This document shows positions 22,366 through 34,766 of a DNA stretch of 64,000 nucleotides, piece after piece; the first letter of the stretch is position 1; every line of letters begins with the position of its first letter. The stretch is from the NCBI RefSeq assembly GCF_050624435.1, contig NW_027459435.1, forward strand, positions 1-64,000. The letters run 5' to 3'. Source of the stretch: Tenrec ecaudatus (lineage: Eukaryota > Chordata > Mammalia > Afrosoricida > Tenrecidae). The notes below the pieces were generated by a model. It worked only from the letters and a program-made list of their open reading frames with translations. It was not told the origin of the DNA and ran no database searches. The translations under genes and the position numbers were made by a program.

Positions 22366-22970
22366 GGGGGTGGGGGGACAATCCCTATAACTGCACCTGA
22401 GATTGACCTATGGGAAAACGGACAATCACAGTTTAAGTGGATCATCGCTAGACTTGTCTCTGAGTCCCTAAGACAGTCTTCTCTGGAAATGTCCACCTGG
22501 AAAAAAAATCACTCACTTGTGTCTCAGGTATTCTGGATGTGAATGAGCTAGTTTCTAGAGAATATACTAGAACAGATTGATCCATATATAAAGCCAAGGG
22601 TCACACAGCAGAATATGTTTCACAAATCCAGGCAGATGAACTACCTCAAGAAATGATTTCAAAATACTTTCCCTATGCAAATGAATGGATTGAAATTGAG
22701 GACACAACCTTGTATGAGTGTGCAAGATAAAAACAAATTTTAAAAAAATGTCCCCAAACAAAGCAACACACTCAGGGAATTAAAATAGAGATAAAATGAC
22801 TCCAGGTGGGAATACACAGTTAAAATGGAGTCGGCATAAGTCTAAACATAGGACAAGCTACTAGAAACTTCTTCAGAGGAAACAGAAATTTACCTTTGGG
22901 CAATAAATAAGCAGGAGCAGCTCCCACACTCCCCCGGCTTTGTAAAAATTAAAGAAACAACGCAAAATTC

Positions 22971-23762
22971 TTGAAGAGTGTATGTGGGAAGGGAGATCTT
23001 CCGTACTTGGCTCTTGCCCTTCTATCGAGACCAATACGCTTTCCCAAAGAAAGACTGGCCTTCACTTTGGCTGAGTTCCTGCTCACTGAACCCCATCTTT
23101 GTACAGCTGGGCCTGTCTCTTTCTCCTTTTACTTGCCACCTGCCAGACTGTTGACTGATAGCCACCAACCTGGGTCACCTCGCTTGAGGCCTCCAGTCCT
23201 GGAAGGACTTAGCCCAGCTACCTGGGAATGCCAATCATGTCTCAGTGCGCCGTGCGTGCGCTGGAATATCACTTCAACAACCTCAAGGGTGGGTGTACTC
23301 CCCGCAGACACCCTACTGGCTGGCAAGGAGTCAGGGCATTTCCAGACCTGGGTTCTCCCCCCGCCCCGCTCCCCAGGGAAAGTTACTGCACAGGTCACAA
23401 CATTGGGCAAACCTCAGGAGGAAGCCCTAATGTTCTGTGCACCAGCTGCAACCACTCGCTTCCTGAATAGCGTTCACTTCTTCATAGCGAGAGAAGAAAG
23501 GGACCCGGGGCTCATCTTTGAGCTGAAGATGTTCCAGGAGTCTCGGGGAGGTGGCACACTGTATGGAGACAATGCAGGGGGCTTAGGAGAGACCTGCAAA
23601 GCGACTAATCGGGAACACAGACGCCCAAAGCCAGTCTGGGATCCCCCTTTCTCCAACAGGTTTCTCGCAAGGAATTCCAACCAATCCCCAAACAGGGGGA
23701 TGGGACCAGTCTCTGGGACACCCTCCCACATCTCACCGTACAAGGGGAGAGGTACTGGATAA
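22971..23762 (+). other. Unrecognised 263-codon open frame in a GC-rich block
   Basis: The longest non-repetitive open frame in the window, Pro/Ser/Arg-rich with no domain, signal peptide or membrane segment that I recognise. GC content and CpGs are visibly higher from about 23000 to 23950 than around it, and overlapping frames on both strands are also open. This fits a GC-rich stop-poor region, such as an LTR or CpG island, better than a gene. No splice context or start context supports translation. Confidence 0.2.
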
Positions 23763-23764
23763 GA

Positions 23765-24680
23765 GGAGGTGAGGGGAGAAGGGTGCTTGCACCCGAGCCA
23801 GGCTGCTGTGTGCGGCAAGGTCACCCCAACTGGTCACCAACACGACCCCAACGTGGGCGCGCCGACTACACAGAGCTCAGGCTGCAACACTTCTCTGGCT
23901 CCACACCGTGCACAGCAAGTAGGAACCTAGCTATGACCCTCACTTCCGGCTAGGACACTGCCACTTCTGTCCTGTCTCAGCGTGACCCGGAATAGGAGAA
24001 GCATAGTCATGGGTGTGATTGGGAAACACATAAGTGAAAATTCAGTCAGGACAGACTTCATTAAGCACAGATATTCAGGAAAATATGGATGTGGTAGAGG
24101 TTAATATGGATGTGGCAGAGACATCAAAAACAGTAGTTCCTGGTGCTTAAATTCCCACCAATGTATCTGAAAGTTTGTTCTTCATAACACTGACCATACA
24201 GGAAATAATTCAGATGAGTTGGAAATAATGCAATGTGTAGGTCTTAGTGGGGAAAACCCCCCCCCACCAGATTCTTATCCTGAAAAACGGTTAGATTAGT
24301 ATTACATGTATGATCAAAGTCACATATCCCATACAGCACTGAGCTAAAAGCACCAACCTGTGACATTCAGTATCCACATCGGAAAAGGTGACGCCTGAGT
24401 CACTGTGATAGTGGGTCAGGATGTCATTCTCTTACAACCAGAATCTCACAGCTGTGCTCAGGGCCTCATAAAACAATTAAGAATACACTTCTACCATATC
24501 GACACAGTTGTATACAAAATAAACTGAATATGTTCTTCAGCTCTTGGATAGTCGAGTACATTTTAACTTCCAGGTGGTGCTTATACATGTCTGAGACTGA
24601 GAAAATCAACCACTGCATCACCTGTCTAGTTTTGGACTATTGTCTATAAGGACACTACTTGCTGTGGTAAAGATGAAACA
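23765..24680. other. Unassigned stretch
   Basis: GC-rich and CpG-containing to about 23950, then AT-rich. No gene or clear repeat recognised. Confidence 0.3.
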
Positions 24681-24689
24681 TGTTCTATA

Positions 24690-25050
24690 AAATGTAAAAC
24701 ACAAAAGCCTAAGGAGCTGTTTCTCTGCTCTCTGTGGTTCTATGAGTCAGAATTCACACAACAGCTCTGACTTTATTGTTCTTCTTTTAAATGTATTTTC
24801 TTATTCCATATATGTAAAACCTTTAGAGTTTTGTGTATTTGCAAACCGGAGGCAAAAACAAGAGATATATCACTTCAACCATGGAGCTTGGTAAACAAGA
24901 GGAAAACTTTTTAGATTGAAAGAGGCTGAGACAATGGGCTCAAATATAAGAACAATTATGAGGACGGTTTAGGGCAAGCCAGTGTTTCTCCCTGTGGTGA
25001 TATGGTCACTATGATTTGGAACTAACTTAGTGACACCTAACAACCTCTCT
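24690..25050 (+). mobile_element. AfroSINE tail and RTE 3' end fragments
   Basis: 24720-24770 resembles an AfroSINE tail ('ctatgagtcagaattcac'). 24930-25045 ('atgggctcaaatataag' to 'tgacacctaacaac') is the 3' end of the afrotherian RTE. Confidence 0.6.
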
Positions 25051-25489
25051 TGTACAGGGACTGTATGTACAATAAGTACTGAAATGTTAGAGTGTTTCTT
25101 TTTAAAATAAGCAGTAAAGTAATAATCATTCCAGAATCTTGTTGAAAAAAAATATAATCATGGTTTTAATATGTATACCTGCAATATGAATCAATAGTAA
25201 AGGACAAAATTGAATAAATATAGATTTGTACAAGAAACCTTTTTATTAATGCATGAGAAACTTTAAAAGAAAATTTTATGACTACAGAGAATATGGGGTA
25301 AAATTATTTATAAAATACACTACAACAGAATATATGATACTAATATTTTAACAATAAAGGAACATATTTGATGATTACATAACTATTGGTTTAGGTGAGT
25401 GAGTAGATCATACATCAGACCAGTTTATCTTTACATTTGTGGAAATGGGATGGATTGAGTTAGAGAGCGCCTATCCCTGACTTTGAGTT

Positions 25490-25850
25490 CATATTTCAAC
25501 TTGATTAAGTGGGATTATTACCAGGGATACAAGAATGTTTCGATATTAGAAAAAATTAATGTAACCAACCACATAAATAGGACAAATAATAAGAACCATA
25601 TCATATTAATAGATGCGTAAAAGGCATTTGACAATATCTACTACCTATTCCTGATAAAAACCCTCAATAACATAGAAATAGAAAGGAGAGACCTCAACAC
25701 ATGAAATATATTAAAGGAAACATTCTGTGTAGGACAATTAGTTGACTGTAACTTGGTCAAAATAGACACTTGTTCACATAGAAAGGTTTCATAAAAACCT
25801 ATGTGAACATAAGAACCCACAGATTGGGGGGAAATAAATCTTAAGCAGTG
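25490..25850 (+). mobile_element. L1 ORF2 fragment, plus
   Basis: 'accaaccacataaatagg' followed by 'aaaaggcatttgacaat' and 'ccctcaataacatagaaat' is the L1 reverse-transcriptase region, broken by stops. Confidence 0.75.
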
Positions 25851-25999
25851 CTGGGAGAGAGAGAGAGCAAGGGAGGAGAAGAAGACAACAGGATAACTGG
25901 CATTTTCAGGGATTCCCCATCTTGATGCTCACCTGATCATACACAGGGAGCAGAGCCTGAAGCACAGGGAGCAGAGCCTGAAATCAGTGTCTGAGTTTC

Positions 26000-26890
26000 A
26001 GAGGCGTCCAGGTGAAAAGCAGGAGAGATGTGGTCAGGTGGAGCAGATGGCAGCAGATGCTGTCAAGTGTGTGTCTCTGTGGCCCTAGCTGCTGGAGTGT
26101 CTCTTGGGGAAATTCCCACTTGGGAAGCATGCCTTCCACCCATCACTTTTCTTTCAGTTTGTCTTTGTGCCTGGACTTGTGTGGTGTTGGGATTCAAATG
26201 CAAACGCTTTTCAAATGCAAGCTGGGCCACCCAAAGTGCTCAGATTTCAGCAGGGCTTCCAGACTAAGAAGAAACTACTAAGAATGAATCCTTTGCCTTG
26301 CCAGGCCCTGAGCCTCACCTCCAGGAACCTCCCTCCACGACACCCTCATTACCTCCAGGCCCCGCCCCTTCCCACAGAGACCACCCCACCCCCTCCCCAG
26401 GTGATAGTTTCCTGCTGAACCCATTTCCTCTGAGTGAGAAGGATCCAAGAGTGCGGCCCAAGAGCTTCTGTGGGTGAGTTTCTGTGTTTCTGTGCTGATC
26501 CCTGGCGCGGAATCCCCTGCAGGCCTGGAGTCCCAGCTGTGTCCGGGTTCCCGTGGACGTTACACTTCCCGCAGCCCATACAACAGTGTTCCAGGTCGCC
26601 GCGACCCCCTGGGACATTTCCAGTTAAATCCTTATTGAATTGGTTGCAGGCCTTTGCCTTCGGGCGCGGGAATACTCTGGCCGCTTTTTCTGCTCAGAGC
26701 TCCTCCGTCCAGAAAGGCGCGATTGCGTGTTTTTTTTTGTTTTTTTTTTTGGCGGGGGGGGGGGGGGGGTTGCCTGGGGCCTGTCCCTTCGTGTCAGGTC
26801 GCGGGCATGAGAGCATGGGGACCCCAGAGTGGCCTTTACTGAAAGGAGAGGCAGCCTTGCAGTCATCAGGCCACCCCACTGATGACCGAG
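26000..26890. other. GC-rich, CpG-containing stretch with T/G homopolymers
   Basis: Includes a Sp1-like 'ccccgcccc' near 26362, CpGs around 26500-26720, and a T-rich tract followed by 16 consecutive G at 26754-26769. Overlapping open frames on both strands have no recognisable domain. A retained promoter/CpG island or LTR are both possible. Confidence 0.35.
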
Positions 26891-26899
26891 GTCTGTATT

Positions 26900-27550
26900 A
26901 GAGCTTAACTTCTCAGCACCCTGCTTTGCAAAGGGGTACCAGAGCAGTGACAGCCCCAAATCCCCGCACAGATCTGGTCCTTGCATAGATTGCAGAGCCC
27001 CACATGGAGTGAGCCTCTATTGAGTGGTTTCTGCCCAGGAACCAAGGTAGTAGGTAATCTGACCCTCAGGCTTTGCAGGGTGGCTTTGCTTCACCTCTGC
27101 AGGCAGCCCATGGAGAAGCAGTTTCTCTTGGAGGTTTGCCTGAGTGTGTGTCCTTGATGGAGGTCACCAAACTGGAGACAGTCCAGGGGACTCCTAGTCA
27201 GGAGCCACTTGCTTTTAGCCTTTCCCTGACTGCATTGGTCAGGAGGCCCTGGACCCATTTTGTAAGCCTGCTATCTAAGGATGGAATGTCTGCCATTGAG
27301 ATGCATGCTTTTGTGAGTTTCCTTTGCCCCGCCCCTCCCCCACACCCTCTTTGGCTCACATCTCAGTTGTGAACCTTGGAAGCCATTTCCACCTCCTGTT
27401 GGTGGCTTCCTTCATTCAGATGATGTGTTTGTGCCCTTGTGCTGTCTTTGTCTCATAAGATTTAATAGATGTTCTCTTTAAACTATATTTAAAACGCGGT
27501 CTCCTTTTTACTCTACTGCATGTTCTTAACCATTTCTGCCCATCAAAAAC
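26900..27550 (+). mobile_element. LTR-C family copy, plus orientation
   Basis: Shares order with 42860-43400: 'ccttgatggaggtcacc' / 'ccttgatggagctcacc', 'aggccctgga', 'atgatgtgtttgtg' / 'atgatgtgtgtgcg', and a 3' polyadenylation-like end. The LTR nature is inferred from this shape; the left limit is uncertain. Confidence 0.5.
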
Positions 27551-27574
27551 TAGCTTGTGCTCTGATTTGGACTA

Positions 27575-28065
27575 CAAAAGGAACTCCAATCTCAAATATA
27601 ATTTACGGAGAACATTTATTAATTATTAAAAGAGACAAAGAGAATACAAAGACGCGGACCCATCACCGGATGGAGATCATAGTGCAGTTCAGGGAAACAG
27701 TCAAGTCGGGAATCGAATGAAATAAGATTGCAACAGAGGAAACGGTCACACGTTTCTGATTGGTGGAGCATCAGTACAGCATGTTATAAATGGGACTACA
27801 GAAGCAGGGACAGGACTGTAACTGAGCCACCTTCATTGCCAGATAGAGCATTTTACAAGATTGTTCCAAGTCCTTCTGACCCAGGCAGTCAGGGCTCAAC
27901 TGCTAAGGCATTTTGGGCTCCTGACTATAGGACCCTCTGCATTACCTGGAGATCAGTGAATGGTGTTCACCTTCCCAGTTCCTCTGTCCCTGGGCCAATT
28001 TAATCTATTTCCTTGCTTGATGATCAGAAAGAATTCAATGGAGGCTTAATCTACAGCCATCTATC
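27575..28065 (-). mobile_element. LTR-C family copy, minus orientation
   Basis: 'aattcaatggaggcttaatc' near 28030 is the reverse complement of the start of the copy at 42.87 kb. 'agaacatttattaatt' near 27610 mirrors its AATAAATGCTCTC end. With 26900-27550 it forms a tail-to-tail pair. Confidence 0.5.
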
Positions 28066-28439
28066 CTATAGCGCTTTACTCACTGGAGTGCTAAGACTTT
28101 AATCTCTAATACAGCTCCTGAGATTTGTGTCTGCGGATGCTGGACTTTTCCACTTGGAGTGTGAAGAGCCCCAGGGGGGGATGTTTCCCCTATAAGCCTC
28201 ATCTCAGAGATTGGTTGCATTGATGGCTCATCTCTCTTTAAACTGCCACTTTCCCCCCTGCCGCCACCCTCTTATGATCCTTCTTGGCTCTTAGAGCTTG
28301 CTGGCCCAGATTTAATATCCACTCATATTTTTAATAGGGAGTTTTGGTTTCCTTTTACATCCTTTTGATTTGCAGGACCCAGCAATTATTTTACTTACTT
28401 ATTTTCAAGTCATTTTATATATTAATGTGGAGAAATAAT

Positions 28440-28550
28440 AGGTCTTCCCCTGTAGTGTTTCAGTTTTGAAAATCCACAGGGCAGTTCTACTCTGTCCTCG
28501 GGGGTCACTGTGAGTCAGAATTGATGTAAGTTAGTGGCACATGTGGTCAA
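28440..28550 (+). mobile_element. AfroSINE tail fragment
   Basis: 'cacagggcagttctactctg' followed by 'ggtcactgtgagtcagaatt', the diagnostic AfroSINE tail. Confidence 0.75.
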
Positions 28551-28869
28551 GGTCAGCACTTTTTGGTAATTTCAGTTATTTTATTTTCACAGTGACATAG
28601 ATTGAAATCCATCATTTATCCTACTGGATACAGAAAGCGTTTGAAATATCCTGATGTTTATTAATTAACCAGATGAATTTAGCTTCTATATTTTCCAGCT
28701 TATGCTTGAGTTGGTCCCCATCCTCCCCAACCCCCTCTCCCCACATGATTTATTTTGAAATCATTAATAGTGGACATACATCCACATCCTAATGGCTGCA
28801 TACTGTGACTGAACGACCCTAAGTCTCATTTGCTAACCTGCTGACACTCGCCTCTATATTTCCATTGCT

Positions 28870-29469
28870 TCAGCTTGCTATTTCTGCATTGGTCCCCGGA
28901 CCCACCAGATTCAAAATGTTAGTGGGCTGCTGCCCATGCCCATGTTGGATATCAGCAGGAAGTTCCCTAGCTGCTCCACCCCCCTTAGTCAGCGTGTACA
29001 GTTGTGATCGGAGGAGAAAAGTATTCCCGACCGTTCCTGGTTTCTTGCTGTATAAACCAGAGTTCAAGTAGTGCGCTTGGGGCCAGATGGATTGAGCGCC
29101 AGCTGTTTCCTGGCGGCCAGCTCCAGTGAAGCTTTGCATTTGATCCTTTTCCCTGTGGCCCTGATTAATCTTTTGATTTACTTTTTTTTCATATGTTAGC
29201 TCTTCAATTTGTTTGCATTTTCTGTTCAAGAACAGAGTCCTACTAATAGCTCTTCCTTTTAAAATTTGTGTCATGATTATTTCTAATAGAAGGCAACCTC
29301 CAGATATATAACTGTTATATATAGTAAGATAGCATGTTATTTTCTCTGTGCCCCACTGCATGGTAATGCTTGAATGTTCTAGCCTTTTATCCACGCGTTC
29401 TTGATAAGAGGCTTGTTTTGTCCACTGCGCTACAGTGGATTCTGTGAGTGATGTCACAGCACCTTCCAC
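28870..29469 (-). other. Unrecognised 199-codon open frame
   Basis: Long for an AT-rich region, but the predicted sequence is Lys/Gln/Thr-rich with no known domain, no signal peptide and no splice context. Possibly part of an old LTR or DNA element. Kept only because of its length. Confidence 0.15.
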
Positions 29470-29714
29470 TCCTCGTTGGGGTTTCTAGGCTATAATCATG
29501 CGTTACCAGATGGCCACTTCATGGAGCTGCCAGTCCTTTAACCACTGGAGCAGTGGGGCTTCTTCACGGACTAATTTAGATGGGCCACACTGACATGTTA
29601 TTCATTGCAGACATGGTGATTCTTAATGGGAATTATATTTGTTTTTGATTTAGTCATAATTTCAATGTAATATCCATGTGTATACATAGACAAGAATATG
29701 TGATCATGTTCAAT

Positions 29715-30240
29715 TTCCCCTTTGGTTAGGTGTCATGGAGTTAGTTCCATCTCATGGCTATGTCATGTGTTATAGAGCAGAACTGTTCCATAGTTTTTCT
29801 GGAGCATCATGTTTGTGGAAGCAGATCTCCTGTTCTTCCACAGTAATGCCGGCTGTTTACCCCCATCAAGCCTCAGGGGAACAGTCTAGTGCAAGCTGTT
29901 TGTGCCACCTAGAAACTTTGTCCCACCCCCCAAAACAAACTCACTGCCACACAGTCAATTCTGACTCATAGTGTTCCTCCATAGGTATCTGATAACAAAA
30001 TCTATACAGAAGCAACCAGCCTCATTTTCCTTTTGCAGATGTGCTGGTGAGGTTGAACTGCCAGCCTGCAGAGTAGCAAATGATACCAGAATTCATTTTT
30101 CCCCCAAAGGAATGAACCAAATCAAGCATCTGCCATCAAACCCACACCAACTCCTGGGGACTCCATGTGAGTCAGAGTGCAGGGATGTTGCCGAGGGGTT
30201 TCAGTGACTGGTTTCTCAAGTGCATCACCCAGGCTTTCTT
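29715..30240 (-). mobile_element. RTE 3' end and AfroSINE-like fragments, reverse
   Basis: 'gttaggtgtcatggagttag' (29725) is the RTE 3' end read backwards. 'gtcaattctgactcatagtg' (29955) is a reversed AfroSINE tail, followed by its eroded body. A third weak piece lies at 30120-30210. Confidence 0.6.
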
Positions 30241-30299
30241 CCCTGGAGACTGAGTAGACACAAACTTCCAGCCTTTCCATGAACACCTATCCATGGTAA

Positions 30300-31295
30300 C
30301 CATTATCATGCTCAGGGACATAAAAAACTAAGCAAGACACACATGTGTGTATGTACACACATGCCAGAACCTATGAAACCTGGCAATCTATCAAAGAAGG
30401 AAAATTCAAAACTACAAGGAGATTGAGTTTCTAACTATAACATGAAAAACCACACAGTTGAATTTGTAAAATTTGCAGGACCCAGAAAAATAAAGTCATT
30501 CTGTAAATTTTCAGCTCTCAAGTTTTTATGTGTATCGTACATATATACGGTAACCTAACTGGTCTCTTTACCATAGATAGAGAATAAAATTAATATCAGC
30601 TTTAATAGATCTTTAAGAGAGATGCTATATGTAAATAGCTTAGTATTCTTTCTGAATTATCATGGAAGATGAACAGGGATCCTAAATACTTTTAAGATGT
30701 ACAATATTTGAGGAATTAAAAAAGATTTATGACATTATTCTATTTAGCATAATTTTGCACTGTTTAGCATAATCTATTAGGAAAAGATATGCAGTAGCTT
30801 CCAAATGGAAAAATTCCATTATTTTTATTCCATTTTCCCATGGCCTTTTTCAAAAACCCCTTGTGCATTCATGGCATGAAGGATTGGCTACCAATGAGCT
30901 CCTTGTATCTCAATTAAGTAATACTTGTTAAATATCAATCATTTTGCCTACCATTGGGTTCCATATGGTGACCGTATGTGGTTTCAGAGTAAAACTATGC
31001 TCCGTAAGATTTTCATTGGCTAACTTCAGAAGTTGTTGATTTCTTCTAAGGTTGCCTTCAGTCTCTAATCATTTGTTTGGTAGCTGAGCACTCTGTTGCT
31101 CACACTACTCAGGGACTCCATTTAGGGACCTGCATCTTGAAGTGTGAGTGCTTGCAGGCAGAGCCCTGTGTAGCCTGATGTGTCAGGAATTAGCTTCCCT
31201 TACAAATTGGTGGGCCTTTCTGGAGCTGCTTTTCTTTTTCTGTAGGTCTTTCATGAGTTCCTGTAATGATACTTTATTGTATGTGGGACACGTGA
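30300..31295. other. Unassigned AT-rich stretch
   Basis: Nothing coding and no repeat I can name. Confidence 0.3.
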
Positions 31296-31299
31296 ACAA

Positions 31300-31480
31300 A
31301 GGAGTCCTTTTGTCCAGTGGGTTAAATATTGGGCTGCTGACTGCAAGGGCAGCTGTGCACACTCACCAGAAATGTGCAGAGAAGATGAGTCTGCCTGCTC
31401 CACTAAAGATGTGCAGGCGTGGGAGTCCTACAGGGAGTTCTGCTCTGTGATAGCTCTGCTGTGAGTTGGACCAGATGTGG
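31300..31480 (+). mobile_element. AfroSINE
   Basis: Full order visible: 'ttgggctgctgactgcaagg' head, middle 'gagaagatgagtctgcc', tail 'ctgctgtgagttgga'. Confidence 0.75.
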
Positions 31481-31665
31481 TGGCAGGGAGTTATGTGCAG
31501 ACAATGCCAACCCTTGTTCTTGACCCCTTATTAGCTATTTGAGGCTAAATGCAATTTGATTCACATTTTTTGTGTACTCTTGTGAAGTGCAAAAAATAGA
31601 ATATTTTTTGTTGACAGTTTTGGGAACTGATATATTAGTGGAGGAGAGTTTTTTGGAACATGCTA

Positions 31666-31823
31666 TTTTTTTTAATCATTTACGTTGGGCTCAGACAACT
31701 CTTATCACTATCCATACATCCATCCACTGTGTCCGATGTCTCCCTTCACCCACTTTTCTGTTGTTCATCCCCCATTTGTCTTTAGTGATCTTATAGGGAA
31801 AGTGAGCACACAATGGTATGAAA
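31666..31823 (-). mobile_element. Internally deleted L1-related insertion with 15-bp TSD
   Basis: 158 bp made of the family's first ~100 bp ('cagacaactcttatcactat', 'cttcacccacttttctg') joined to a piece normally hundreds of bases further on ('gtgatcttatagggaaagtg'). It is flanked by the perfect duplication ttttggaacatgcta (31651-31665 and 31824-31838). Confidence 0.85.
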
Positions 31824-32269
31824 TTTTGGAACATGCTACTTTTTTATTGATTTCAATCTTTTTGCATTTCTTCATTGAAATCCCAACGACACACCTTTCT
31901 GACTTCCTTTATCCTTATAAAAATGTATTTGTTCAACCTGGGCTTTGACTATCCTTAAAACATAGCAAGTACATTTCTTCCTAATACCCTGTGGTCTGGT
32001 ATTTTCTCCTCTAGGAACAAACTCTTTTGGACTACCCATTAGTTAATCCCATCACATCCTTCAAATCACTGTTTTCAATGAATGCAATTGATTAGACTAC
32101 TAAGGGCAGATAAGGAAAACCACTTGTAAACAAAAGGGCCCCATAGGCAGGTACACAGAATGATTTCACAATGAAATCAGCTGAGAGAGTACCTGTTTTC
32201 ACCGCCCCTCTGTATTGAGGACAGATGTTTGCTCTGGGTCCTAACTAGAGTAATTAATTAGAGGCATTT

Positions 32270-32530
32270 AAAAGGATGCTTTTCTTGTTGTTAGTTACCA
32301 TCTAGTTTTCTCCAATTTATTACAACACTGTGCACCCATGGTGATGTAGTGTGCTATGCGTTGGGTTGGTACCCACATGTTCAGCCATTCAAAACCGCTC
32401 ACTGGTCCACAGTAGAAGATGAGGCTTTCTACTCCCTTAAAGAGTTGCAGTTTCAGAAACGCGCAGGCCCTGTTCTACTCTGCTCTGTGGGGATGCTTTG
32501 AGTCAGAATTGACTCAATGACAGTAATTTT
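32270..32530 (+). mobile_element. AfroSINE
   Basis: 'gatgaggctttctactccc' then 'aaagagttgcagtttcag' and 'gagtcagaattgactcaatg', a clear AfroSINE tail. 32285-32340 may be a reversed RTE 3' end. Confidence 0.85.
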
Positions 32531-32539
32531 TTTAAAAAA

Positions 32540-33700
32540 TGTACACCAGAAAGAAAAACATGCCCTGTGACCTCCGTACTCTGACTTCAACATGGTCAGC
32601 TTTTATCTCTGAGACTGGAATGGTGACTTTGAGCTCTTCACATATTGGTCATAAACCTGAACGTCCTCATTTGCATTTCTTTTAACTATTGCCTCTTTTG
32701 TTTTACTTTCTTGCTGGTGCTTCTTCATGCTCCACTTATTTTCCAGTGTGGGAAGTTCCATGAATGCTTATTGCTAACGAGCTTTTCATTTAGTGGCTGA
32801 CCATGGAGCTTCCCTCTCCGGCCCCTGAAGACCTGGGTGCTCTTTGACTCCTTAGCCTGTATGTTTGAGAAACGGAAATCGAACTGAGCATTTGCAAATT
32901 CATCACAGAACCTTCCCATGTTGTTAGAATTTCCTTATCATGCCAGGGTTCTCTGGCTAGTGTTTCCTAAAGTGATCATTTTATTTCTCCCTACACTAGC
33001 TCACGAAATGTAAATATGTATGTGTTAATGCTTAGACTCCACCTCTGTTGCATTTCTCATAAGAGTTATTATCATTTGGCCTTGTGCTTTTGTTCTTGTT
33101 ATTTACTGTGGAGTGTTTTCAACTCATAGCCACCTCATGTGTGCAGGGTTGAACTGTTGGTTTTGGAATGGTGTGCCCTCTCAGAACACATTGGTCTGGT
33201 TTTGTTCTGATTTGCTCAATGGTTTTTTATTTGCTCAATCAATCTAATAATTTCTTATATGCAAGAGCCAGTTGTACGGCCCTGAGGTAAGCAGTATTGT
33301 CTGAGGGTCCTGGCTTTTCCAGGACAATGCGTTCCAGTTATCTGAATTGAATAGATTGTTTTCTTCGTCTCCTCTTTGTACTACACAGAAGATCCAGATC
33401 ATCTCTGTAACTGATGACTGACAGAATAAAAAGCTCTGGGCATATGAACAGAAATGTAATTGCCAGGCATTTAGTTGTACACACATGGACCTGCATGCTG
33501 ACCTGGTTCAACAAGTTTTCATTTGAGCAATACTGAAATTGTGAGTAATGTTGGTGACTTCAGCTCTATCCCATTGGGAGCAACATCTGCTTAAAAGTGA
33601 GTGACAAGAGGACTAAATGAGCCAATGTGGCCAAATCTTTTTGGAAATTGCCTCAGAATCGTGGTTGCTGAATAAATGCAGTGTTTTATCATGAACATGT
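32540..33700. other. Unassigned stretch with one reversed SINE/RTE scrap
   Basis: 33110-33190 ('caactcatagccacc') resembles a reversed AfroSINE or RTE tail. The remainder shows nothing recognisable. Confidence 0.35.
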
Positions 33701-33704
33701 TGTG

Positions 33705-33905
33705 TGAAAGAGGCCCTAGTGGTTCACTGGTTTAATCGATGCCGCTGGCCAGACCCTTTGTGGCTCCAGCATTCCAGGCCCATCAAGGGAGGCCAAGGAG
33801 GCTGCGTGGGCCCGTGAAGATTTACAGACTTGGAAACACTAGCGAGCAGTTCCACTCCCTGTTTTATGGTCAAAATGAGTTAAAATGTACTTGACCGCAG
33901 TCCAT
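33705..33905 (+). mobile_element. AfroSINE
   Basis: Head 'gccctagtggttcactggtt', body 'tgaagatttacagacttgg', and a tail with 'ttatggtcaaaatgag'. Confidence 0.7.
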
Positions 33906-34114
33906 TTGGTTTTGGTTCATCATGAAGGAATGGGAAGGCTTTAAAACCCGGCACCCGATGCACTGCTGTGGATGAGATTTTGAAAGGCTTATTGGATCGA
34001 CACTAGGTTACACTGTTGTAGCAGAATTGTGGAGTGACCGTGACAGCTCATGCGACTTTATGCCATAGCTAGTTGGCCATGCTGTGAAATCTTAGCATAA
34101 AGTGCAACCTTTTC

Positions 34115-34335
34115 TATGTTGTTGTTAGGTGGCTTCGTGTCCATTCCAGCCCCTAAAGCCCTCTATGTAACAGCGCGACACACTGCCCTGTCCTGCACCA
34201 TCCTCACATGTTCCCACGTTGGAGCCATTGCGACAGCCCCTGTGTCGATCCATGTTGGCGAAGGCCTTTCTCTTCTTTGCCTCTCTCTCCCTCACCAAGC
34301 ACCATGTCCTTCTCCAGGGACTGGTCTCTCCTGAA
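34115..34335 (-). mobile_element. RTE/BovB (AFRO_LA-like) 3' end, reverse
   Basis: 'ttgttgttaggtggc' then 'gtcctgcaccatcctcac' and 'gtccttctccagggactg' follow the family order read backwards. Confidence 0.75.
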
Positions 34336-34766
34336 AAGATGCGGGAACAAAAGTATGACAAGTCATGGAGGCCAGTCCCACAGCTGAGAGAATGCTAGTG
34401 GTCATCATGTTCAGCTAGTCGTCCTTCCATGATCTGCAAATGTGAAAAAATCTTTAAAAATCTAAAATGTGAAAAACATCTCAAAGCCTGGTATGTAAGT
34501 CCTAGTATCCTAACAGTTTAACATTGAAATGCACTGAAGTTCAGTCAACTTATAAGAAAATTGGAACCTAAGTACATTTTCCCAATCAGCAAAAAGGACA
34601 TGCTATTATGAAACTGAATATATTGTGCTCTTTTGTCAGTATATCCTATGAGCTTAGTGTGTATTGATGTGCGTATCCAGTATTTTTTGAGGGGAGCAGT
34701 CCATAATAATTACATGACAGTAGCTTTGTCTCAGTGGGAAAATTTTCAAGATATCTGCATATATTC

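Noticed and set aside
22675..22682. ATGCAAAT octamer on the plus strand
   Set aside because: No leader exon or V segment downstream on that strand.
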